Positions 6,873 through 16,074 of a stretch of DNA of 19,280 nt are shown here, piece after piece; positions within the stretch are counted from its first letter, which is position 1, and each line of letters starts with the position of its first letter. The DNA is taken from NCBI GenBank assembly GCA_900545215.1, contig UQXW01000044.1, forward strand, positions 1-19,280. The letters run 5' to 3'. The notes below the pieces were generated by a model. It searched no databases. It worked only from the letters and a program-made list of their open reading frames with translations, and was not told the DNA's origin. The stretch is from an uncultured Bacteroidota bacterium. Lineage in GTDB: Bacteria; Bacteroidota; Bacteroidia; Bacteroidales; P3. The position numbers and the translations under genes are program-made.

Positions 6873-7232
6873 TTTCCCACCCCATCGCTCATTTCCATTC
6901 TTTTGCTTTCCCTACCTTATCCGTCATTGCATCTCTTCATACACCCCTCCGACAACATCGCACTGACACAAAACCTTTCTGCTCCGTACACTTGCCCCAA
7001 GAGCCGATAAGCCAACTCCTTCCAAACTCTCGGAAGACTTGGCAAAGCACTTCCAAACAGTTCTTTCCGACGTTTTTCGGCATTCCACGAAAATAAAACG
7101 CCATCTCAAAAAAATCCTTCCGCCGTTTCATTTTGTCGGAACGGCATCTTATATTTGCAGTTCGATTTTGCGGTTCGGGCTTTTTTTACGACCTTTGCAA
7201 AATATTATTGACTAACAAAATCGATTTTGAAG
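6873..7232. other. Intergenic region upstream of ftcD
   Basis: No gene seen; short frames on both strands have no family character. The first half on the plus strand is rich in C and T. The second half carries two promoter-like elements for ftcD. No tRNA-like or long inverted-repeat structure is evident. Confidence 0.5.
7167..7198 (+). promoter_or_regulatory. Putative ftcD promoter, with a second element just upstream
   Basis: TTTG (7167-7170), 19 bp, then GACCTTTGC (7190-7198), one base off the -7 consensus, would start transcription about 28 bases before the ATG. A second -7-like element TATATTTGC at 7150-7158 matches the consensus fully, but its -33 box (TTTC, 7126-7129) is weak. Tandem promoters are possible. 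Confidence 0.5.
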
Positions 7233-8930
7233 ATGAAACAGCTAATCGAATGTGTACCCAATATTTCCGAGGGTAGAGATATGAATATCATCAATCAGGT
7301 TGTTGCCGAGGTTGAGAAAGTTGACGGAGTGAAGCTCCTCGATGTGGATCCGGGTGCTTCGACGAACAGAACGGTAATCACCTTCGTGGGAGAGCCTGCA
7401 AACGTTTGCGAAGCGGCTTTTCGCTTGGTGAAAAAAGCCCAAGAGCTTATCGATATGAGAAATCACCACGGCGACCACCCGCGTTTCGGTGCAACGGACG
7501 TTTGTCCGCTTATTCCGGTTGCCGACATCACCATGGAGGAAGTGGTGAAATATGCCAGAACTTTGGGCGAAAGAATAGGCAAAGAGCTTGAAATTCCTGT
7601 TTATTGTTACGAATCGGCAGCTTTCGAGCCGAAAAGAAAGAACCTTGCTTCTTGTCGTCAGGGCGAATACGAGGGTTTGAGTGCCAGAATCGTTACAGAG
7701 GATTGGAAACCGGACTTCGGACCGAACGCATGGTGCGAAAAGGTGGCAAAGAGCGGTGCAACGGCTGTGGGTGCAAGGGATTTCCTTTTGGCGGTAAACT
7801 ACAACCTCAACACCACTTCGACAAGAAGAGCCAATGCCATTGCGTTCGACGTTCGTGAAAAGGGTCGTCCGCAAAGAGAAGGCGGAAAGCCTAACGGCAA
7901 ACCGATGAAGGACGAAAACGGAAAGACGATAATGATTCCCGGAACTTTGAAAGGAACAAAGGCAATAGGTTGGTTCATCGAAGAATACGGCATCGCACAG
8001 GTTTCGATGAACATCACGGACGCCAATGTTTCACCTTTGCATATCTGCTTCGATGAAGTATGTGCCAAGGCTGCCGCAAGAGGCGTGAGAGTTACCGGTG
8101 TGGAAATCGTAGGTCTCGTTCCGAAGAAAACACTCATAGATGCAGGAAAATATTACCTTGCAAAACAACAACGTTCCTTGGGTGTAGATGAGGCCGAGTT
8201 GATAAAGATAGCCGTAAAGTCCATGGGATTGGACGATTTGAAACCTTTCAATCCGCAAGAGAAGGTTATCGAGTACATGATAGAGGACAAGACTGCAAAG
8301 AAACTTGTCGATATGACCTGCACAGGCTTTGCCAACGAGACGGCTTCGGAAAGCCCTGCTCCGGGTGGCGGAAGCATATCTGCTTACATGGGAGCATTGG
8401 GAGCAGCATTGGGAACAATGGTTGCCAATCTGTCGTCTCATAAGGCAGGTTGGGACGAAAGATGGGAAGAGTTCTCCAAAGTGGCTGAAAAAGGTCAGGC
8501 AATAAAGGACGAATTGCTCTTCTTGGTCGATGAAGACACTCATTCGTTCAACCTGATTATGGAAGCACTCGGCTTGCCTAAGAAAACAGACGAGGACAAA
8601 GCCAAGAGAACGGAAGCAATCCAAGCCGCAACGAAATATGCCATAGAAGTACCGTACAGAACGCTTTGCAAATCGTTTGAAGTCTTCGATGTATGCAAGG
8701 CAATGGTAGAAACCGGAAATCCTAATTCCGTTACAGACGCCGCAGTCGGCATTCTATGTGCAAGAGCTGCCTGCATAGGAGCTTTCATGAACATGCAAAT
8801 AAATTGTTCCAGCCTTAACGACAAAGCTTTCGTCAAAGACATCATTGCAAAAGGTCAGGCGATTGTGGATAAGGCAGAAGCAATAGAGAAAGAGTTCACT
8901 GCAAGGGTTTTGAAGCAGATTTCAGAATAA
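7233..8930 (+). CDS. ftcD: Bifunctional glutamate formimidoyltransferase / formimidoyltetrahydrofolate cyclodeaminase
   Basis: The product has 565 aa from ATG 7233 (MKQLIECVPN); a TTG six bases upstream is less likely. It moves the formimino group from formiminoglutamate to tetrahydrofolate, then deaminates and cyclises it to methenyl-THF, linking histidine breakdown to the one-carbon pool in the cytosol. Residues 1-180 are the formiminotransferase N-domain (CVPNISEGRD; NHHGDHPRFGATD with His82 at the known catalytic position). About 181-310 is its C-subdomain. Residues about 345-555 are the cyclodeaminase (ESPAPGGGSISAYMGALGAAL). Length matches the fused enzyme of about 540 aa. No other histidine-utilisation gene is in the window, so it stands alone, flanked by its own promoters and terminator. 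Confidence 0.97.
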   Translation: MKQLIECVPNISEGRDMNIINQVVAEVEKVDGVKLLDVDPGASTNRTVITFVGEPANVCEAAFRLVKKAQELIDMRNHHGDHPRFGATDVCPLIPVADITMEEVVKYARTLGERIGKELEIPVYCYESAAFEPKRKNLASCRQGEYEGLSARIVTEDWKPDFGPNAWCEKVAKSGATAVGARDFLLAVNYNLNTTSTRRANAIAFDVREKGRPQREGGKPNGKPMKDENGKTIMIPGTLKGTKAIGWFIEEYGIAQVSMNITDANVSPLHICFDEVCAKAAARGVRVTGVEIVGLVPKKTLIDAGKYYLAKQQRSLGVDEAELIKIAVKSMGLDDLKPFNPQEKVIEYMIEDKTAKKLVDMTCTGFANETASESPAPGGGSISAYMGALGAALGTMVANLSSHKAGWDERWEEFSKVAEKGQAIKDELLFLVDEDTHSFNLIMEALGLPKKTDEDKAKRTEAIQAATKYAIEVPYRTLCKSFEVFDVCKAMVETGNPNSVTDAAVGILCARAACIGAFMNMQINCSSLNDKAFVKDIIAKGQAIVDKAEAIEKEFTARVLKQISE

Positions 8931-8980
8931 ATCGATCGGCAAATGCCGAATTCTTTGTTTAAATTTTCATTTTATGTATG

Positions 8981-9019
8981 AGGGAGGCGGAGCAGTAATC
9001 TGCCTCCTTCTTTTCTTTA
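8981..9019 (+). terminator. Rho-independent terminator after ftcD
   Basis: GGAGGCGGA (8983-8991), loop GCAGTAA, TCTGCCTCC (8999-9007), with one G-T wobble and two further weak pairs at the base, followed by TTCTTTTCTTT. A smaller hairpin TCGGC/GCCGA at 8936-8949, also followed by T-rich sequence, lies just after the ftcD stop. Confidence 0.75.
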
Positions 9020-9041
9020 AGCGGCAAAAGACGAAAACGAT

Positions 9042-10163
9042 ATGTCGATATTCAACGAATTCCTCGGCGAAAGGGTGTTCTCTCTCTCGGAAGTGGCATC
9101 GAGTATCAAGCGAACGCTGAACGATCGCTACTCTTCATTCTTCTGGGTCAGGGCAGAAATGCTCAAATTGAACTATTACCCTTACAGCGGTCATGCTTTT
9201 CCCGATTTGATAGAGAAGAACGATGACAGAATAAGCACTCAAATGCGGTCGGTTATCTGGAACGCCGACTTGAAACGAATACGCGAGAAATTCATTGCCT
9301 GCTCTCTCGGAGATTTATGCGACGGCATAAACGTCCTGTGCCGTGTCTGCATAATGTTCGACGAATTCTATGGTTTGAGCCTGAGAATAACGGACATAGA
9401 TACAAATTACACTCTCGGGGAATTGGAAAAGGAGAAACGTTTATGCGTGGAGCGTTTGCAAAAAGAGGGTTTGTTCGAGTTGAACAAACGTCGCACTCTG
9501 TCCTCGCTGCCGAAGAGCCTTGCCGTCATATCGGTTACAAGCAGCAAGGGCTACCATGATTTTCTCAATGTTCTGAATGCTTACGCTCCGAAATACAAAA
9601 TCTCCCACCATCTCTTCACTTCGCTTCTGCAAGGCGAAGGAGCCGTCAGCAATATGCTCGATATATTCGACAAAATCAACATTGTGAGCGACTTCTTCGA
9701 CGCAGTACTCATCATAAGAGGCGGAGGAGGCGACGCAGGCTTGAGTTGCTACAACGATTACCGTCTTTGCCGGGCGATAAGCCTTTGTCCGTTGCCCGTA
9801 TTGACAGGAATAGGGCATGCGACCAATCTTACCGTTGCCGAGCAAACGGCATGGCACAACGGAATAACGCCGACAGACTTGGCAGACTACATAATATCGT
9901 TCTACAAACAGGCGGAACAAAACATCAAAGAGGCTGAAAACCTGCTGACGATGAGAACCCGCAACAGGCTTGAAGCCGAAAAAGAGAAAATCCGCATGAA
10001 CGAGAAGTACATCGGCCTGCTCCACCCTGCCCTTCTGCTGCAAAAGGGCTACACTCTGACGTATCACAACGACAAACTGCTGACCGACAAGCCCGATTTG
10101 AAGAGCGGCGAGAAGATAAAGACAAGATTTCACGACGGAGAACTCGTTTCCGTAATACAATAA
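9042..10163 (+). CDS. xseA: Exodeoxyribonuclease VII large subunit
   Basis: The product has 373 aa. Exonuclease VII degrades single-stranded DNA from both ends in the cytosol, in repair and clearance of toxic ssDNA. Residues 1-115 form the OB-fold nucleic-acid-binding domain (SSFFWVRAEM, SGHAFPDLIEK). The catalytic domain carries IIRGGGGDAG, TGIGHATNLTVAEQTAW and GITPTDLADY, the Bacteroidota variant in which E. coli-type GHETD is replaced by GHATN. A coiled coil follows, then the C-terminal signature LLLQKGYTLT. It is shorter than the roughly 450-aa E. coli subunit because the coiled-coil arm is reduced. xseB starts 15 bases downstream, so the two subunits are co-expressed. Confidence 0.95.
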   Translation: MSIFNEFLGERVFSLSEVASSIKRTLNDRYSSFFWVRAEMLKLNYYPYSGHAFPDLIEKNDDRISTQMRSVIWNADLKRIREKFIACSLGDLCDGINVLCRVCIMFDEFYGLSLRITDIDTNYTLGELEKEKRLCVERLQKEGLFELNKRRTLSSLPKSLAVISVTSSKGYHDFLNVLNAYAPKYKISHHLFTSLLQGEGAVSNMLDIFDKINIVSDFFDAVLIIRGGGGDAGLSCYNDYRLCRAISLCPLPVLTGIGHATNLTVAEQTAWHNGITPTDLADYIISFYKQAEQNIKEAENLLTMRTRNRLEAEKEKIRMNEKYIGLLHPALLLQKGYTLTYHNDKLLTDKPDLKSGEKIKTRFHDGELVSVIQ

Positions 10164-10178
10164 CAAGAAAGAAAGCAG

Positions 10179-10394
10179 ATGGAAAGCACAACACCGAAGA
10201 ATTACGAAGAAGCATACGAAGAATTGAAGCAAATCACAGCCTGTTTGGAGAACAGCGAGACCAAGATAGACGAGTTGGAACTGAAAATCGAGCGTGCGGA
10301 AGAACTCATAGCCTTTTGCAAACAAAGACTGCACGAGGTGGAGGACAGAACCGAGGAACTTCTCCGCCGTCTCGAACAAACAGACGTGCAGTAG
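10179..10394 (+). CDS. xseB: Exodeoxyribonuclease VII small subunit
   Basis: The 71-aa helical protein has the XseB pattern: YEEAYEELKQITACLENSE near the start, then DELELKIERAEELIAFCKQRL. Small subunits decorate the coiled-coil arm of XseA and are required for holoenzyme function. It follows xseA by 15 bases with purine-rich AAGAAAGAAAG before the ATG. Size and position are as expected. Confidence 0.95.
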   Translation: MESTTPKNYEEAYEELKQITACLENSETKIDELELKIERAEELIAFCKQRLHEVEDRTEELLRRLEQTDVQ

Positions 10395-10442
10395 GGCTTC
10401 TTTTCCAAGTCTTTCTCGAACAGCCGAATACCGAAACGGCGT

Positions 10443-10477
10443 AAGAATTTTACGAAGCGGCGTAATAAAAAATTCTT
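10443..10477 (+). terminator. A/T-rich inverted repeat after xseB, possible terminator
   Basis: AAGAATTTT (10443-10451) pairs with AAAATTCTT (10469-10477), with ACG/CGT continuing the stem inside, about 50 bases after the xseB stop. The stem is weak in G-C, so it may end transcription on either strand or be incidental. Confidence 0.35.
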
Positions 10478-10532
10478 TTCGGCATTTCGCCGGAAGCATT
10501 CATACTGCCTACAATCCACCTGCCGTATCGGC

Positions 10533-10566
10533 TTCGTCGGCTTTGCGAAAAAATCCATACCTTTGC
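10533..10566 (+). promoter_or_regulatory. Promoter of the S9 peptidase-rsmG unit
   Basis: TACCTTTGC (10558-10566) is a full -7 match located 22 bases before the ATG. The -33 position holds TTCG (10533-10536, 21-bp spacing), a weak match. Confidence 0.55.
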
Positions 10567-10588
10567 AAATCGGTAAATTTCAACGGAT

Positions 10589-13054
10589 ATGAAAAAATTA
10601 TGTTTGTTGCTTTTGTCATGCGTAAGCATGCTGAGCGTTTTCGGACAAAGGGTTGTGGAAGAGTTGAACGTCTTCGGCGAATATACGGCTGTGCTTCCGA
10701 TAATGTTGGATTCAACGGATAATAACGGCAAGGGCTTCGACGCTTTGAGCGATTTCGCTTTTGCCGGAAACAACAAGGACTGCATTCGCAGCATTCGTGC
10801 CGATGAAGCAGGTTTCTTTCGTCTTAACGAAGCGGGTGAGGGCAGGAAGATTATCGCAGCAGGTTTCAAACTCTTTGTATCCAAGCAGGAAAACATCAAG
10901 TTCTCGATTATTGCCTCTTGTGCCTTGAAGGCGGATTTCGCCATCGGGAAAAAGGATAAGAAAAACGACGGAAAGGATACTCTCACCTTCGAGGGAGAGT
11001 ACGAGAGCGGTGTTTATGATATATGTATTGCTCTTTCATGCGGCAAGGACAGCGAATTGAAACTCCTGTATGAGGCTGAGCATGCGGAGGCGAAGCCAAT
11101 GGAAGCGAAGCAAGCCTTGTCCTTGGAGGCGATGTTGGGCGGCAGACATCTTTATTCGGTGGAATTGTCTCCCAATGCGAAGTACTACCTTTTGAAATTC
11201 TACGATACGGACAAACAAGGCAGGAACCGATGGGCTTGGCAGCTGAGAAGCACAGATGGAGACAGGCTCTTGATGGAAAGCGACAAGCATTTCCATACGG
11301 CTTGGTTGCCTGAGAGCGATTTGCTTTACCACACGGAGGAGATAAACAGCTGCAACAGTCTGGTGGTTCTCGATCCGCAGACTATGGAAAGCAGCGTCGT
11401 GGCGGAAAATGTGCCGTATGGCGAAATCAAATTCTTGGATAACGAACAGGCTTTCATCGTTTCGGTAAGTGAGAAGTTCGCAAAAAAGAAAGAGGATTTG
11501 AATCGCTTACTTTCTCCGGAAGACAGGGCAAATGCAAATTGGCGTGATAGAAGCGATTTATGGCTTTACCGTTTGGGAAATAAGAGTTTGCAAAGGTTGA
11601 CATTTTCTCATCGCGGGGTGGCTTTGTGTGATATTTGGAATGACGAGCGCTTGCTTATATCGCTTGGCGAAGAGGATTATACCAAAAGACCTTTCTTGTA
11701 TCGCAGCTTCTACGAGTTGAATCTCAAAACCATGACTCTTGATACTTTGTTCACTGATGCTTTCGTGGAGAATGCTAAGTACGCCGACGAGAACACCCTT
11801 TTGCTACTTGCTTCCTGCGAGGCGTTCAACTCCGTTGCGGCAAGGGTGAAGAAAAATCAGACACCTAATTTGTTCCAAAAGACGATACTTTCATGGAACA
11901 GGCAAAGTCGCAAGGCGGAAGCGGTGTTGTCTGATTTCAATCCCTCGATAAACGACTTCGAGATAAAGAAAGACAGGGTGATATTGACTTGTACGGACAA
12001 GGATTCCGTAAACATTTATGCCTTTTACCCGAAGAATAACAACAAAGTGGAGAAACTGCCTTTGCCTTGCGACGTCGTGAGTTCATATTCTTGCACAGAG
12101 GACGGTTCTCTCAGCCTTTTCATCGGACAGAACTACGATAAGCCCGACCGTTTGTTCGAGTATGCTTCGGGAAAGAGCCGTGAGATTTATTTCCCTCAAA
12201 AGAAAGAATACGAGAGTTGGGCATTAGGCAGAATGGAAGTATGGAACAACAAGACGAAAAGCGGAACGGTCGAGGGCAGATACTATTTGCCGAGCGATTT
12301 CGACCCGCAAAAGAAATATCCTTTGATAGTTTATTATTACGGAGGCACATTACCGAGCGACAGAACGTTCAATTCTCGTTACAGTCCTTACCTTTATACG
12401 GCGAGAGGCTTTGTCGTCTATGTTCTCAACCCCTCCGGCACAATCGGATACGGACAGGAATTTGCCGCAAGGCACGTCAACTCTTGGGGAGAAGGCACGG
12501 CTGACGACATAATAGCAAGCGTGAAAGCCTTCTGCAAGGAACATTCGTTCATAAACAAGGATAAAATCGGTTGCATGGGAGCAAGCTACGGCGGATTCAT
12601 GACCCAATACCTTATAAGCCGAAGCGATATTTTTGCGGCGGCAATCTCTCATGCCGGAATATCGAACATAACTTCTTATTGGGGCGAAGGCTATTGGGGA
12701 TACAGCTATTCGGCTGCGGCAAGTGCGAACTCCTACCCGTGGAATGCGGCAAAGCTCTACACGGAACACTCCCCTCTTTTCTCGGCAGACAAAATCGACA
12801 CGCCGCTCCTGCTCTTGCACGGAACCTCCGACACAAATGTACCGATAGGAGAAAGCATTCAGATGTACAATGCCTTGAAGATTTTGGGTAAAGAGGTTCA
12901 GTTCATCAGCGTAAAGGGAGAAAATCACGGCATAACGGACTATAAGAAACGCCTTGCTTGGAATAAGACCATCTTTGCTTGGTTCGAGAAGTATCTGATG
13001 GACGATGCCGGTCTTTGGAAGAGCATGTACCCTGAAACAACCATAGAGAAATAA
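10589..13054 (+). CDS. Exported S9 family (prolyl oligopeptidase/DPP-like) serine peptidase
   Basis: The product has 821 aa. The first 20 residues are a signal peptide ending FGQ, typical of Bacteroidota exported proteins; an internal LLSC lies too early in the hydrophobic core to be a convincing lipobox. Residues about 130-560 form a beta-propeller-like region (HLYSVELSPNAKYYLLKF and similar blades). The C-terminal alpha/beta hydrolase (about 580-815) has nucleophile Ser666 in GASYGG, Asp748 in HGTSDTNVP and His780 in ENHGI, the complete catalytic triad in S9 order. It probably removes N-terminal dipeptides or cleaves short peptides in the periplasm for nutrition. The exact specificity (DPP4-, DPP5- or acylaminoacyl-like) is not assignable. 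rsmG starts three bases after its stop, so the two are probably co-transcribed. Confidence 0.9.
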   Translation: MKKLCLLLLSCVSMLSVFGQRVVEELNVFGEYTAVLPIMLDSTDNNGKGFDALSDFAFAGNNKDCIRSIRADEAGFFRLNEAGEGRKIIAAGFKLFVSKQENIKFSIIASCALKADFAIGKKDKKNDGKDTLTFEGEYESGVYDICIALSCGKDSELKLLYEAEHAEAKPMEAKQALSLEAMLGGRHLYSVELSPNAKYYLLKFYDTDKQGRNRWAWQLRSTDGDRLLMESDKHFHTAWLPESDLLYHTEEINSCNSLVVLDPQTMESSVVAENVPYGEIKFLDNEQAFIVSVSEKFAKKKEDLNRLLSPEDRANANWRDRSDLWLYRLGNKSLQRLTFSHRGVALCDIWNDERLLISLGEEDYTKRPFLYRSFYELNLKTMTLDTLFTDAFVENAKYADENTLLLLASCEAFNSVAARVKKNQTPNLFQKTILSWNRQSRKAEAVLSDFNPSINDFEIKKDRVILTCTDKDSVNIYAFYPKNNNKVEKLPLPCDVVSSYSCTEDGSLSLFIGQNYDKPDRLFEYASGKSREIYFPQKKEYESWALGRMEVWNNKTKSGTVEGRYYLPSDFDPQKKYPLIVYYYGGTLPSDRTFNSRYSPYLYTARGFVVYVLNPSGTIGYGQEFAARHVNSWGEGTADDIIASVKAFCKEHSFINKDKIGCMGASYGGFMTQYLISRSDIFAAAISHAGISNITSYWGEGYWGYSYSAAASANSYPWNAAKLYTEHSPLFSADKIDTPLLLLHGTSDTNVPIGESIQMYNALKILGKEVQFISVKGENHGITDYKKRLAWNKTIFAWFEKYLMDDAGLWKSMYPETTIEK

Positions 13055-13057
13055 GAC

Positions 13058-13681
13058 ATGAGAGAAGAACTGAAAAAATACTTTCCTTTTCTGGAAAAAG
13101 AGCAACTGAATTTGTACGAACGTTTCTGCGAAGAGTTCCTGCAATGGAACGAGAAAATAAATCTTATCTCCCGAAAGGATACGGAGAACCTTTTCGTACA
13201 TCATATACTTCACTCCTTGGCAATAGCGAAGGTGTGCATGTTCAAACCGAATTGCGAAATTCTCGACATAGGTACGGGAGGCGGGTTTCCGGGACTTCCT
13301 TTGGCGATAATGTTTCCCGAAACGAAGTTCTTTCTTGTCGATTCCATCGGCAAGAAAATAAAGGTTGTGCAAGCCATTACGGAAGCTTTGGGTTTGGAAA
13401 ACGTGAGAAGCGAACAGACAAGAGCCGAAACGGTGCAGGGAAAGTTCGATTTCATAGTCAGCCGTGCCGTTACGACTTTCGAAGACTTCATTCCGTGGAC
13501 ACAAGGCAGGATTTCAAAAATTCAATATCACGACCTGCCGAACGGTATCCTCTATCTGAAAGGCGGAGACTTGACTGAGGAACTCTCGAAGGTGAAAAAG
13601 AAATACAGAGTCTTCAATATAAGCGATTACTTCGAGGACGAGTTTTTCGCAACCAAGAAAGTAATACACATCGAAGGCTGA
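13058..13681 (+). CDS. rsmG: 16S rRNA (guanine527-N7)-methyltransferase
   Basis: The 207-aa protein has the usual family length. It methylates G527 in the 530 loop of 16S rRNA using S-adenosylmethionine. Visible motifs are LQWNEKINLISRKD (28-41), the SAM-binding ILDIGTGGGFPG (68-79), FDFIVSRAVTTFEDF and LYLKGGDL. It starts three bases after the S9 peptidase and is convergent with the hydrolase gene at 13710, with 28 bases between the stops. Confidence 0.96.
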   Translation: MREELKKYFPFLEKEQLNLYERFCEEFLQWNEKINLISRKDTENLFVHHILHSLAIAKVCMFKPNCEILDIGTGGGFPGLPLAIMFPETKFFLVDSIGKKIKVVQAITEALGLENVRSEQTRAETVQGKFDFIVSRAVTTFEDFIPWTQGRISKIQYHDLPNGILYLKGGDLTEELSKVKKKYRVFNISDYFEDEFFATKKVIHIEG

Positions 13682-13709
13682 AAGAACAAAGGCAAAGGCT
13701 TATCAAAGC

Positions 13710-14675
13710 TCAGTGAGCGGCGATGAAGTCGAACATCTGCCTGTAAAATTCGTCCCTTGCGGGCTTTATGCTCAATGCAAGGTCGTGTTTTCCGTGATGA
13801 ATGGTGCGTTTGCAGATGCTGTTGCCCAATTTGTCGGCACGTTTCATGATATGCTTGTAATTCAAAACCCGATCCGTTGTTGCCGCATCGCCGTTCGAGG
13901 CATCGGAACTCAATACCAAAACCGGGCAGGCTATGTTCAGTCCTTTCTTAACCTTGCGGTGTCCCCTCTTTATGGCACTCAACCAGTTTATGCTGACAGA
14001 TGGGGAAACGGGAAACTTCATCAGCGTATCGAATTCCCACTCTCCCTCATGGTCTTTCAAAAGACTGTTGGCATAGACACGGCTTTTGCCTTGCGATATC
14101 TTCACCTTACCTGCCACGGGGCGGAAAAAAGCCAAGGTGGGTATCAATCCGTTGCGTACAATGCCCGAAAGGTTGAAATCCAAGAAAGGAGAATTGAAGA
14201 CGGCTGCCTTTATGCTTCTTTCTTCCTGTCTGTCGTTCAAATACAATGAGGCTATCAAACCTCCGGTCGAGTGTGCAAGGAAGTAAATGTCCTTTGTGCC
14301 TTCCGCCTTTATGCGTGCTATCGCACTGTCTATGTCGGCGTAGTACTCCGAAAGGTCTTTCACCTCGAACCATGTTTGATTTTCCAATTTGCTTCTGCCG
14401 TATTTTCTCAATTCCACGGCGTAAAAGTCCATGCCATGGGCTATGACGCTGTCTCCCATTTGGTATTGGAAGAAATAATCGTTGTAACCATGCAGGTAAA
14501 GCACCGCTTTGCTGCGGTGTTCGTTGCTTTTATGGGCGATGAACGTGCTGACTACTTTTCCTTCATAGTCGTCGGCTTGCGGTACCGTGAAGAAACGATA
14601 CTCCTCCACACTGCTTTGCGAAACGGCAACCGCCGCAACGAAAAGCAGAGAAGCAAATGCGAAAAACGCTTTCAT
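13710..14675 (-). CDS. Exported alpha/beta hydrolase (serine aminopeptidase S33 / monoglyceride-lipase-like)
   Basis: The product has 321 aa. Residues 1-20 form a signal peptide (AVAVSQ). The alpha/beta hydrolase core shows LYLHGYNDYFFQ (59-70, oxyanion region), nucleophile Ser136 in AHSTGG, Asp258 or Asp268 as the acid, and His297 in HHGKHDLALS. The layout fits PF12146 (Hydrolase_4), which includes monoacylglycerol lipases and lysophospholipases. The substrate is unknown; a periplasmic esterase or lipase is most likely. Its ATG lies one base after the panC stop, so it is the last gene of the PF04020-panC operon, although no metabolic link to pantothenate is apparent. Confidence 0.85.
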   Translation of the reverse strand: MKAFFAFASLLFVAAVAVSQSSVEEYRFFTVPQADDYEGKVVSTFIAHKSNEHRSKAVLYLHGYNDYFFQYQMGDSVIAHGMDFYAVELRKYGRSKLENQTWFEVKDLSEYYADIDSAIARIKAEGTKDIYFLAHSTGGLIASLYLNDRQEERSIKAAVFNSPFLDFNLSGIVRNGLIPTLAFFRPVAGKVKISQGKSRVYANSLLKDHEGEWEFDTLMKFPVSPSVSINWLSAIKRGHRKVKKGLNIACPVLVLSSDASNGDAATTDRVLNYKHIMKRADKLGNSICKRTIHHGKHDLALSIKPARDEFYRQMFDFIAAH

Positions 14676-14676
14676 A

Positions 14677-15513
14677 TCAATATTTTTGTATATCTATCAA
14701 TCGCACTCCGTCCAACCAGACTGCCACGCAGCCTACGGCTCCGTTCTCGCTCGGACGCCTGATCGGTTGAAGGGTTTTGGCATCTACTATCTCGAAATAC
14801 TCCAATTCAAAATCCTTTCTCATCGCAAACTCGCCCTCCACATAGCTCTTGATTTGGGAATACGACATATCCTTTGCCAAAGTTGCCGATTTAAGGAGGA
14901 TTTCATGTATCTTCGGTGCAATCTTTCTTGCTTTGGCGGAAAGCCTGCGGTTTCTCGAACTCGTTGCAAGACCGTCTGCGTCCCTGTATATGGGGCATTC
15001 CACTATTTGAACGGGAATGGAGAATTGTCTTACGAGGTCTTTGACGATTGCAATCTGCTGGTAGTCCTTTTCTCCGAAGTATGCACGGTCGGGTCTCGCC
15101 CATTTGAAGAGTTTATGCACTATCGTGGCAACGCCGTTGAAGTGTCCCGGTCTTTGCGGTCCCTCCAACACCTGTTCCAAGGCTCCGAAGCTGTATTTCT
15201 CCGTCGGTTCCTCGGCATAGACCTCCTCCGCGGAAGGTGCAAACACCACATCGCAACCTATACCGTCAAGCAATGCCACATCGGCTTCCAAATCTCTCGG
15301 ATACTTTTCCAAATCCTCTTTGTTGTTAAACTGTATAGGATTGACGAAAACGCTGCATATCAGAACATCGTTCTCTTCCTTTGCCCTTTTCGCAAGAGAG
15401 AGATGTCCCTCATGCAAAGCTCCCATCGTGGGCAACAAACCTATTGTCTTTCCTTCTCTCTTGAATGTATCCACACAAGAGAGCAATTCATCTATCTTAT
15501 GACAAACCTGCAT
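14677..15513 (-). CDS. panC: Pantothenate synthetase (pantoate-beta-alanine ligase)
   Basis: The 278-aa protein has standard family length. It joins pantoate and beta-alanine using ATP to make pantothenate, the precursor of coenzyme A, in the cytosol. Residues 28-40 (PTMGALHEGHLSL) contain the HxGH nucleotide-binding motif (34-37). GEKDYQQ (147-153) and the KMSKS-like SSRNRRLS (185-192) complete the ATP site, and GPQRPGHFNGVATIV lies between. It starts 14 bases after the PF04020 membrane protein gene. panD and panB are not in the window. Confidence 0.97.
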   Translation of the reverse strand: MQVCHKIDELLSCVDTFKREGKTIGLLPTMGALHEGHLSLAKRAKEENDVLICSVFVNPIQFNNKEDLEKYPRDLEADVALLDGIGCDVVFAPSAEEVYAEEPTEKYSFGALEQVLEGPQRPGHFNGVATIVHKLFKWARPDRAYFGEKDYQQIAIVKDLVRQFSIPVQIVECPIYRDADGLATSSRNRRLSAKARKIAPKIHEILLKSATLAKDMSYSQIKSYVEGEFAMRKDFELEYFEIVDAKTLQPIRRPSENGAVGCVAVWLDGVRLIDIQKY

Positions 15514-15527
15514 AATAGCTTTTTTGT

Positions 15528-16049
15528 TTAATCCTTATTCTTGTTTTCTTCGTCCGTATCGCCGGTTGCGTCTTTGTCCTCCACCTCTTCATAATCGGTG
15601 AACACCTCTTTTCCGTCTTCTTCCTCCTTTTCGCCGAAAGTCAACGTGTCTTTTATCCTCTTCACTCTTTGAGGCAAATCCAAAAGGAAGCCTATGAGAG
15701 TAACTACTATGCTGAACAGCACGGCATCGAGAAGTCCGTCCACATGAAATCCCTTGACCAAATGCGAAGCAAGAAGAACTATCACGGCATTTATAACCAA
15801 CTGAAAAAGCCCGAGGCTCATCAATATGAGCGGTGCCGAAATCAACATAAGCAGTGGCTTCAAGAAAGCATTCAACAGGCTTATCACCAAAGCAGCCGCA
15901 ACAGCCGAGAAAATGGAACTCACATCGACGAACTTAAAAAGCAACGATGCTATGAAGATGGCAAGAGCCATGACGAGCGTCCTTGTCCAAAACCCTTTCT
16001 TCAATGGAGAGGGAGAACCGGACGAGAGGTTTATTCTTATACCTTTCAT
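15528..16049 (-). CDS. PF04020 (phage holin superfamily IV-type) membrane protein
   Basis: The product has 173 aa. Four membrane segments span residues about 22-124, with the family signature LLNAFLKPLLMLISAPL followed by LGLFQLVINAVIVLLASHLVKGF. Despite the holin name, these are widespread chromosomal membrane proteins of unknown role and nothing here suggests phage. The C-terminal 40 residues are strongly acidic (FGEKEEEDGKEVF and further) and probably cytosolic and disordered. It is the first gene of the operon with panC, with a good promoter just upstream. Confidence 0.85.
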   Translation of the reverse strand: MKGIRINLSSGSPSPLKKGFWTRTLVMALAIFIASLLFKFVDVSSIFSAVAAALVISLLNAFLKPLLMLISAPLILMSLGLFQLVINAVIVLLASHLVKGFHVDGLLDAVLFSIVVTLIGFLLDLPQRVKRIKDTLTFGEKEEEDGKEVFTDYEEVEDKDATGDTDEENKNKD

Positions 16050-16074
16050 ATTGTCGGTATTTCTGTTTGAAGCG

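Noticed and set aside
9441..10499. 352-codon antisense frame over xseA-xseB
   Set aside because: A shadow of well-defined exonuclease VII genes, without a recognisable domain.
12350..13504. 384-codon antisense frame across the S9 peptidase and rsmG
   Set aside because: It overlaps two clear genes on the other strand and has Cys/Arg/Phe-rich shadow composition.
15528..16049. Prophage holin
   Set aside because: PF04020 proteins are common chromosomal membrane proteins; no phage genes are adjacent and the gene is in an operon with panC.
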